The notes beneath the pieces were generated by a model that ran no database searches, had not been told where the DNA came from, and saw nothing but the letters and a program-made list of their open reading frames with translations. A stretch of 20,594 nucleotides of DNA, taken from IMG/VR virus record IMGVR_UViG_3300007541_005621, positions 1-20,594 of that record; one strand, 5' to 3'. Below are positions 15,401-20,594 of the stretch, in pieces. Position numbers and translations under genes: made by a program. Source of the stretch: a virus. How positions within the stretch are numbered: position 1 is the first letter of the stretch; the number at the start of each line of letters is the position of its first letter.

Positions 15401-18022
15401 TAAATAGCCTGAAACACCTCTAGTAGCTTGTGTTATGACTGAATCGCCTTCTAGGGCTTGATCAAAACGCCCTGATGGGACTTCATACTGCTCTCGGGCT
15501 ACAGCACTAAGAAACAGAGGCAATGCAAAAGGTCTGAGTAGTCCTGTCGGACCATTCTCATCAAAAGTTTGTGGATGGTCAATATAGAATTTAATTACAG
15601 CCTGACAATTCACCGAAGAGATTGCATCTAATTCAGCATCTAAAGTTGTCCAATCGTAAGTATTAGTCTCTCCTCCATTATAAAAAAGTCCTGATAATGG
15701 CATCCAAATTCTTTCTACAGATCTTGGCACAGAGTTTTTTGCAGCAAGATTTAGGTCTCTGTTTGGGTAATAACCTTTGATTGGGTTATAGAGAGCTTCA
15801 GGGTTTTCAGCAAATGTATACTGAGTAAATTTAAACTCTTGTAAAGGATCGCCAACTAACATCTCAGTAAATAAAGGAGCGTTTACTCCAGTCCTACTGT
15901 AGTAGCCTGCTACACTTAATTTGTTATGATAATCTTTTCTTCTGTAAGTATTACGTTTTGCAATTATCTTCTCTACGCTAGACAGGTTTGTTATAACCAA
16001 GGAAGAGAATGTGTATCTGCTATTCCTAACCCCACTAAATTCAAGTAAAGTTCCTAATAGATCAATAGCTGAAATATCAACATTTCCAAAAGTAATAGAG
16101 GATAACTGCCCAACTAACTCGTCAGACTTATCAAGCCAAAACTGAGGTCTGACATCATCCGCAGGGGAATATTCATCCTCAGTCCTTAGAATAACTGAAG
16201 AATCCTTGATCGCGTGGGCTGGTGCGAATCTGTCTGCTAGTCTGTTAGCTACTTGAATTACCTGCTGAGAATCAGTCTCGTAAGTAGCCTTAGAGAAGTT
16301 AAAATCGTTAGCATCAAAGTTAAGCTTATAATGAGAAGACTTACCATTCCAAAGAGGTAAGTAAAGCTCTTTCTTAGCTACAGGATCTAGAATGATTTCT
16401 TCCCAGTTTGGGGGTTGCTGATAATCTAGGGTAAAGAATAGCCAACCATTATTCTCAGAATAATCTAAGAATCTTTCATCTATAGTTGATATTGTGTTTT
16501 GATCAATGTAGTTTTTAACTTTAATTGCAAAATCTTGAGGAACTCCAAAACAAACTAAAAGATCAGCTAACCGTGTCAATAGTGCATCACTTATTACACA
16601 ATGAACATAATAAGGAATTTCTTCAAAAGGAGGGATAGGATATACTCTACCTCTGTAATCAAATTTAAAATCTTCGGAGTCTACAGGGAATAAAGATTTT
16701 GCTAATTGAAAATGATCAGGAAACTCTTCAAATAAGGTTAAAATAATCTTGTCAACAGCTAGTTTAATATTATTATCAAAGTTTCCATAGTCATAATCAT
16801 TGATCCCTAGTTGAATAGCTTTATCCGGTGTATATGTTCTAAAATCTTGAAAATGTATTGATTTTGTTGCTAAAGAATAAAGTATCAAGAATGGGACGTA
16901 TGACTCCCAGAGCTCTCTAAGATTACTGCTAATATTAACTATGTCTGGGGTGAAGACGCTGTTTACTGCCGCAATAATGGATTGTTTCGTGCCCGCTCTC
17001 TTATATATTTGGACAGCGTTAACAAGTTGTAGTCTCCATTTCTTTGGGTCATATCCTACCAACTCCCAACCAATCAGCTTTGCTATTTCCTCTAGAAGAT
17101 GGTCAGGGCATTGCTCTAGATCGTAAAGGATCTCAAGGTCATTGACCTCAGATCTTTGGTCCGAGAATAGAAATGAAAAAGCTTTTAGTAATCTAAAGAA
17201 TGGTCCTTTAGATTTAGTGTCCAAGTTTAATTCAGAAGTCTGACTAAATAGTTCAAAGCTATCTCTGACTAAAGTATCAGCTATATCTGAAGTTTCTGTT
17301 GAATATATTACAGAGTTATATGTCTTTAGTGCCTCTAGCAATTGAGTTCCACTTGTATAAGTGGTTGATCCTGATAAGAAATTAGCTGGTATATAACTGG
17401 AGTAGGATGATTGATTCCTCCATAAATATTCGGTTAGTGCATTTATTCCGTCAGCGATCGTTAGAGGCTTCCCTCTGTAAAGTTTATCTACAAAGTAATT
17501 TACTACCGTTGAAGATGGTTGATATGAGTCAGTGGAGCTACCAGCTAAGAAATAAAACCAACCAAGACTCTGAATCAGTTTGTCTGTGCCAGATGCTCCC
17601 ACTAAGGGACCAGATCTTGTATTAGTTTGTATTTGTGGAATTAGTGATGTAGTCACAAAATCTTTAAATACAGAGCTTGATTCGAATAAGCGGAAAGAAG
17701 TGCCTAACTCATTTAAAACAGTTCTTTCGAAAGACTCTGGGGTTATGTTAGTGTAGTTATTCTGCTTAAAGAAGAATGACTGTATACCTTGGTAGGTGTT
17801 TATTGATGAAAAAAAGATGCCTGCGGACAGCGGAAGTATTGTATTGAGATCTCTTGCTAATAAAATATGATTATTTAAAATCACATTAGTAGGATCAACC
17901 TCTATCCCAGATAAGTCTAAATCAGCTTGTAAGTATTGCCCAGGAATTAATACTTCAATGGCATCAGAGAGGTTTCTCTTATAAAATTCTTTTTTTTGTA
18001 AGTTAAATCTCTGAGATGTCAT
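12440..18022 (-). CDS. Giant gpI/gp7-like baseplate wedge protein with embedded sugar-enzyme-like barrel
   Basis: 1860 residues from the ATG at 18022, which overlaps the gp6 stop as TGATG and has GAGGG 5 nt upstream; a GTG one codon earlier is less likely. Residues about 300-360 carry the P2 gpI-type signature (CPDHLLEEIAKLIGWEL, then KKWRLQLV and KRAGTKQSI). P2 gpI and T4 gp7 occupy the same place with gp6/J in the wedge, and the gene follows gp25 and gp6 as W-J-I do in P2. P2 gpI is under 200 residues and T4 gp7 about 1030, so this is very large. Residues about 765-1205 resemble a DUF4874/DUF4832 barrel plus beta domain. An HELYH sequence occurs at 1400-1404. The C-terminal 350 residues look like beta-sandwich modules, perhaps carbohydrate-binding. 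A combined wedge and receptor-contact protein is the best inference. Confidence 0.78.
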   Translation of the reverse strand: MTSQRFNLQKKEFYKRNLSDAIEVLIPGQYLQADLDLSGIEVDPTNVILNNHILLARDLNTILPLSAGIFFSSINTYQGIQSFFFKQNNYTNITPESFERTVLNELGTSFRLFESSSVFKDFVTTSLIPQIQTNTRSGPLVGASGTDKLIQSLGWFYFLAGSSTDSYQPSSTVVNYFVDKLYRGKPLTIADGINALTEYLWRNQSSYSSYIPANFLSGSTTYTSGTQLLEALKTYNSVIYSTETSDIADTLVRDSFELFSQTSELNLDTKSKGPFFRLLKAFSFLFSDQRSEVNDLEILYDLEQCPDHLLEEIAKLIGWELVGYDPKKWRLQLVNAVQIYKRAGTKQSIIAAVNSVFTPDIVNISSNLRELWESYVPFLILYSLATKSIHFQDFRTYTPDKAIQLGINDYDYGNFDNNIKLAVDKIILTLFEEFPDHFQLAKSLFPVDSEDFKFDYRGRVYPIPPFEEIPYYVHCVISDALLTRLADLLVCFGVPQDFAIKVKNYIDQNTISTIDERFLDYSENNGWLFFTLDYQQPPNWEEIILDPVAKKELYLPLWNGKSSHYKLNFDANDFNFSKATYETDSQQVIQVANRLADRFAPAHAIKDSSVILRTEDEYSPADDVRPQFWLDKSDELVGQLSSITFGNVDISAIDLLGTLLEFSGVRNSRYTFSSLVITNLSSVEKIIAKRNTYRRKDYHNKLSVAGYYSRTGVNAPLFTEMLVGDPLQEFKFTQYTFAENPEALYNPIKGYYPNRDLNLAAKNSVPRSVERIWMPLSGLFYNGGETNTYDWTTLDAELDAISSVNCQAVIKFYIDHPQTFDENGPTGLLRPFALPLFLSAVAREQYEVPSGRFDQALEGDSVITQATRGVSGYLPNYADPLLVSSLQTTISAIGARYDGDPRLAMIEIGLLGHWGGWKNREARRSILPVTLTEIPIGTINAVINSFDNAFSQTQITGRFYDVLSNTFRGLPDNPTELSDIDVDVGITDNNLCYQTIPPRDIIDNTTINFTMTQAIFYNVQEKYKRVMNAAEIYPPLLDNLDIFAKTYSGPIRSPVPQKVADCIRAIRPSLISGTKVTLQTQALRDAYNNGANNDYPVKYKNIIDSIYTIGYSFYIDSSFIPDIVYNDKDVEISLTWLNLGAAPFYYNWPVIISFINGTDVVNIQTDWDLRTLIPGIHPLQYKFAASELTSVFAADTELTVRLSVQKPASFVNNLVFMNAEHESLSQYMTLGTTILRNTEYFSDTFAPSGFIPLGFIPSSLTFASVSADCSGVISEIPEVYDRCALYSSANYYGYDVSTTMKSRGYRGFQNKSADIFFFQSDSYVDRDKLDPFMAVVHKIAEQKLYKKYEKHVKDNISQYASDLKWRDVVSELVNKEITCSGLFLSSLDAYENFGLGRKVHELYHLYTSAFNRHPTAYQLEREFGASIYAHAFGSIIENSDLESKGPEARTYSTYTTDIRDVKVINSTTPYFSGTANSMSVYGTTVVTNPSAIIASSLVLPTTTELVNSGIIANTDVIFTSGSSPVNHFVFYDLQQQKADSFVYDNAFLRMKSVNGLPRIRFKIPGIDLTESYDTKRSSNFLVPENNFTLKVRALAALENGSKLINARLGVWIHTDTEGSDLTWHFGKNGRWQLLKTSDLTITKILTDLTHTHEFTTVDRTQNNRPTFQCLDSEQLFPIVDFLSGIGTFSEDEFEEFEFKFDTRNYCRIKVPEEYFKIKNQPHRLDQTYVVELFMIPEASNTERFILLDNISLIDNTIHDLTRIDVTGTPTGHKKYPLCDIYHVDLSKEDIRAIFNYYNSLGGVSHNVGGLSRDPAESTGINFDNGGSRANYRINPRNTTYSTATGANNFNLVDLSPQVLP
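14408..15730 (-). other. DUF4874/DUF4832-like glycoside-hydrolase-type domain within the giant wedge protein
   Basis: Three landmarks of this bacterial family appear in order. First comes an opening strand MPLSGLFYNGG followed by a helix and AVIKFYIDHP (about 770-825). Next is a strand and turn MIEIGLLGHWGGWKN (about 906-919). Last is a beta-sandwich with IGYSFYIDSSF and LNLGAAPFYYNWPV (about 1108-1155). In the family the central motif is usually G-x-W-G-E-W; here the Glu is Gly, which suggests a binding role rather than catalysis. Assigned from memory of the family pattern; boundaries are approximate. Confidence 0.5.
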
Positions 18023-19638
18023 CACACCCTCACTATATTAATTGTTAAGTTATTAAGCTGAATAATTTCATTAAAATCAGCTTTAATTGTCGTTGGGAAG
18101 TTATCTACAGTTGCAAATCTCACCTCGGGTATTTGGAAAGTTGAACGAGCTACTTCTTGAGGATTGAACTCTTGACCAAAATATCTGTTGTCAACATTGA
18201 AGTAATCTAGTATAACGTCTCTAATATTTAATTTAATTAACTCCTCAGTCTCCTTAATTTCTCTATCAATTCTTGCAGTAATTACAAGATCAATTGTTCT
18301 AATAAGTCCGTCTACAACCACAACCTCATCAGTTAACATTTTTTTAGGTTCTATGGCGTCTAGAAGCTCTTTTTTAAACGTTGGGGTTGCTTTTCTGAGT
18401 TGTGTATCGCTTGCTTTCTCTAGGATATACAAATCAATAATATTTGCTGATGAGTAAGCTCTCCTAACTGCTGCTGTCGCTTTCCCTATAGATCCGTAAG
18501 AAGAAATAAATGTATTTGCGAAAGTATCAAAATCATCCAAAGTAACAACTCGATCCTGTCTCCTAAATGTTAAGGGGCCATACTTTTTAGCATGATCGAC
18601 AGTCTCAGCATCTGATCCTCCAGTAGCTTTACTAGAATTCTCTAAAACACCATTAGCTGTAGTGCCTTGAGTTATGTTATTCACAACGACTGGGAAGTTG
18701 ATGACTTCAGCGTTTATATTACCTCTCTCTCCACCACCAACCCTGTAGGTTATCAAAAATGAGTCGCCTGGGGCTGGTGATTGTCCCGTTAGGTTATCTC
18801 CAAAAATCACGCTAGCTTTAAAGTCATCATCAGAAACTAGTTGGAATATCTTGGCTGTAGATCCTGATGCAAAATAGACGTTATCTACCTGAGTGTAGAC
18901 ACCGCTAGTTTGGGAATTACCTGTTATAAATACTTCTACAGACCCTTCAATAACGGGGCTAGAATCCAACGTTACCGTCTTAATCCCAGTCTCTGCTCCG
19001 AAGTTTCCAGTCTTTCTCACCAAAGAACCCTCCAGTAAAACTAGATTATCGTGTAGCACTACAGTCCCTGGGTTAGCGGCATCTCCGCCTACGCCCTCGA
19101 TCTCCGTTAAGATTATTGATGCGTTTTGGTTTACTAAATCTACTAAACCATTTGTATACTTATACAAAGTATAAACTAATGGTGCGCCATCATCTGGTGA
19201 TGTTATTTGGATAGTCCTATTTGAGAACGGGATCTCTAGCTGGTCATAAGTTGTTACGTAAGGACTGCTATCGAAAGTTATCGTTGCATTTGCTGCCGCT
19301 CCGATAGGTCCTTTCATCCTAACGCCTATAAGCTCTAATAATTTTTTAATGTTATTTCTATTTTTTGCAGTTCTAAGATAATTTTCGTTAGCTAAGAAGT
19401 CTGCTTTCATTGAAGTTGTTGCTCCTACATAAGCAACTAAATCAACTAACATCATTCCTAAATCAGATTCGACAAAGTTATTATAGTCTAAGGGGTAGAC
19501 CGCTCTGATGTAATCAATTAGGTTTAGCCTATAAGAATTAAAATCAGTCCCTGCAAAATCAATTAAAGATTCCTTTTTTGATTCAGGATATCTTACTAAT
19601 TTTAAGAAGTCTGAACTGACTGAACCATCAAATGTCAT
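18022..19638 (-). CDS. Baseplate wedge protein gp6 / baseplate J family
   Basis: 538 residues. The N-terminal third has the family hallmark of a helical region where the wedge fork forms: YPLDYNNFVESDLGMMLVDL, then DFLANENYLRTAKNRNN and LLELIGVR (residues about 48-105). A second hallmark lies near 345-370, where KKYGPLTFRRQDRVVTLDDF matches the R-x-V-T-x-x-D-[FY] signature of P2 J / T4 gp6. gp6 dimers with a gp7/gpI subunit form the wedge that joins into the inner baseplate ring around the tube. The ATG overlaps the gp25 stop as ATGA with AAGG 8 nt upstream. The 3' end overlaps the giant wedge gene. Length lies between P2 J (about 300) and T4 gp6 (660), as in many marine T4-like phages. Confidence 0.92.
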   Translation of the reverse strand: MTFDGSVSSDFLKLVRYPESKKESLIDFAGTDFNSYRLNLIDYIRAVYPLDYNNFVESDLGMMLVDLVAYVGATTSMKADFLANENYLRTAKNRNNIKKLLELIGVRMKGPIGAAANATITFDSSPYVTTYDQLEIPFSNRTIQITSPDDGAPLVYTLYKYTNGLVDLVNQNASIILTEIEGVGGDAANPGTVVLHDNLVLLEGSLVRKTGNFGAETGIKTVTLDSSPVIEGSVEVFITGNSQTSGVYTQVDNVYFASGSTAKIFQLVSDDDFKASVIFGDNLTGQSPAPGDSFLITYRVGGGERGNINAEVINFPVVVNNITQGTTANGVLENSSKATGGSDAETVDHAKKYGPLTFRRQDRVVTLDDFDTFANTFISSYGSIGKATAAVRRAYSSANIIDLYILEKASDTQLRKATPTFKKELLDAIEPKKMLTDEVVVVDGLIRTIDLVITARIDREIKETEELIKLNIRDVILDYFNVDNRYFGQEFNPQEVARSTFQIPEVRFATVDNFPTTIKADFNEIIQLNNLTINIVRV

Positions 19639-20099
19639 AGCGTAACCTTAACTGTAAATGCTGAATCAGCGATATCTAAGATCTTGCAATTTAATACAAT
19701 TTTTAATGTAGATATGCCATTTGAGGCATAGTCATCCAACGGTATAACGTCTAAACCAAGAATTCTAACAGTTGGTAAATAGGTTAGAATCGCTCGCTCA
19801 ATTCTTTCCCTCATTTCAGAAACCAACTCTCTATCAAATGGTGCGAATAAAAGAGAGCGCAAAGGGCAGCCAAAATCAGGTAACATTACCCGTTCTCCTG
19901 GTTCGGTCATGATTAGTTGTCTTAAGTTAGACTTAACAACGTCCACATCGGACATTTTAGAAAAATAACCATCTGTGGTTCTGTCAAATGGGAATCGCAA
20001 ACCATTTAATTTTTTAGAATTTTTTTGCTTAACGCTATTCAATATCCTCTGCTGAGGGATAGCGCCTAACACTGTTTCAGATTCACCTAAGTTTGCCAT
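19635..20099 (-). CDS. Baseplate wedge protein gp25 (GPW/gp25 family)
   Basis: 154 residues with the GPW/gp25 core: a helix VVKSNLRQLIMTEPGERVML, then PDFGCPLRSLLFAPFD and a helix leading into a strand near residue 113. gp25 (P2 W) clamps the gp6/gp7 wedge core and nucleates the sheath at the baseplate. The usual Glu-Pro-Arg motif at the helix end is altered to L-P-T-V-R (108-112). About 40 extra residues precede the core. A clear AGAGGA ribosome site lies 9 nt before the ATG in the 29-nt gap after the esterase gene. The stop overlaps the gp6 ATG, so the two subunits are probably made in step. Confidence 0.93.
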   Translation of the reverse strand: MANLGESETVLGAIPQQRILNSVKQKNSKKLNGLRFPFDRTTDGYFSKMSDVDVVKSNLRQLIMTEPGERVMLPDFGCPLRSLLFAPFDRELVSEMRERIERAILTYLPTVRILGLDVIPLDDYASNGISTLKIVLNCKILDIADSAFTVKVTL

Positions 20100-20128
20100 T
20101 CCTATATCCTCTAGTGTTTATATATCAT

Positions 20129-20594
20129 CTAAGACAAACCTTTAATCTCTTTATACTTGGTCCAGAACCTATCTGCTACTATGGTTAGACCAGAAGCATT
20201 AAAGTGAATCTTAGATTCGTCTGAAGGAGTTGTTCTAACAAAGTTATCCACCCCATCAAGATCCACTAAGTGGACATTAAGAGATTCGTTATTAGCTACA
20301 GCTTGCTGCCCAGTTCTAATGATGCCAACATAATATGGCAGACGCTCAAGAGGCTCTACCAGATCCTGTGCCATTTCGATATGAGTTCTTCCCATTATCC
20401 AAGGATAATCATCCGCAGTCGGATCATTTAAAGCATTCTTCAAGTCTTGTTGTAATTTTGGATACAAGACTGATGAGAAGTATAGAGGCCAAGATGTGGG
20501 GATATCGACAGGATCAGGATAATTAGTTTGATCATCAAAATGATAAGAATCAAACTCACCTTGAATCATTAATATTGTTGGATCTATGTAAGCA
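20129..20594 (-). CDS. SGNH / sialate-O-acetylesterase-like hydrolase, C-terminal part (5' end outside window)
   Basis: The frame is open to the window edge. The ATG at 20569 is internal, because the eight codons before it (AYIDPTIL) continue a strand that runs into MIQGEFDS. This matches the Q-G-E-x-D block of sialate-O-acetylesterase-type SGNH hydrolases. It is followed by a helix with RTGQQAVANN (family R-x-x-Q-x-x-V-A) and by KIHFNASGLTIVADRFW, whose His (codon 20204-20206) would be the catalytic base. The usual D-x-x-H Asp three residues before the His is Ser here, with an Asp five before. The nucleophile Ser block must lie outside the window. Such phage enzymes remove acetyl groups from host surface sugars and are usually tailspike or fibre domains. 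Its position directly before gp25 fits a virion-borne enzyme. At least 155 codons are visible. Confidence 0.75.
   Translation of the reverse strand, partial: AYIDPTILMIQGEFDSYHFDDQTNYPDPVDIPTSWPLYFSSVLYPKLQQDLKNALNDPTADDYPWIMGRTHIEMAQDLVEPLERLPYYVGIIRTGQQAVANNESLNVHLVDLDGVDNFVRTTPSDESKIHFNASGLTIVADRFWTKYKEIKGLS

Noticed and set aside
20100-20128. Late promoter in the gap before gp25 (TATATAAAC)
   Set aside because: It diverges from TATAAATA at several positions, and the gap is only 29 nt with most of it taken by the ribosome site.
2258-20526. Other short plus-strand open frames (2258-2455, 5701-5958, 10532-10717, 11539-11763, 16941-17126, 17407-17625, 20335-20526)
   Set aside because: All lie opposite long minus-strand genes with recognisable or coherent products, are short, and show no domain or ribosome site.

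Overview
The window reads as part of the structural (late) region of a large contractile-tailed phage, or a closely related prophage or viral contig. Every convincing gene lies on the minus strand, so transcription runs from high to low coordinates. Genes are packed with 1-17 nt overlaps or 1-29 nt gaps. The only larger gap is 64 nt (1208-1271), and no stretch over 300 nt lacks a gene. I see no tRNA, rRNA, CRISPR array, transposase or integrase. The families present (gp25, gp6/J, a gp7/gpI-like wedge protein, PAAR tip) indicate a myovirus. The AT-rich codon use and T4-type late promoter motif fit T4-like viruses of aquatic bacteria, but the host cannot be read from this DNA.

Layout in transcription order: (1) 20594-20129, the C-terminal part of a sialate-O-acetylesterase-like SGNH hydrolase that continues beyond the window. 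(2) 20099-18022, the baseplate wedge genes gp25 (P2 W-like) and gp6 (P2 J-like). (3) 18022-12440, a giant 1860-residue protein with a P2 gpI / T4 gp7-like wedge domain near its N-terminus and, inside it, what looks like a glycoside-hydrolase-type barrel (DUF4874/DUF4832-like) plus beta-rich C-terminal domains. (4) 12430-10818, two smaller virion proteins that look like diverged paralogues. (5) 10818-5055, a 1146-residue beta-helix fibre or spike and a 773-residue protein, which share an N-terminal Y-x-W-E-x-D-N-x-P-L motif. (6) 5055-2221, a 944-residue protein with a 14-glycine run followed by a cysteine-rich domain. (7) 2237-1272, a PAAR-like spike-tip protein with a long C-terminal extension. 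(8) 1207-1, a separate small-gene cassette behind its own candidate late promoter: a very acidic repeat protein with distinct codon use, a small helical protein with a basic tail, and a basic protein cut by the window edge.

The gene order gp25(W)-gp6(J)-gpI/gp7-fibres matches the canonical contractile-tail wedge order. gp25, gp6 and the gpI/gp7-like protein should form the wedge. The PAAR protein would cap the central spike. The beta-helix protein, the 773-residue protein, the Cys-rich protein and the two sugar-enzyme-like domains are candidates for the parts that meet the host surface. The most unusual points are the sugar-enzyme-like barrel inside a wedge protein with a changed G-H-W-G-G-W motif, the Cys-rich domain behind a polyglycine run, and the codon-optimised acidic repeat protein.
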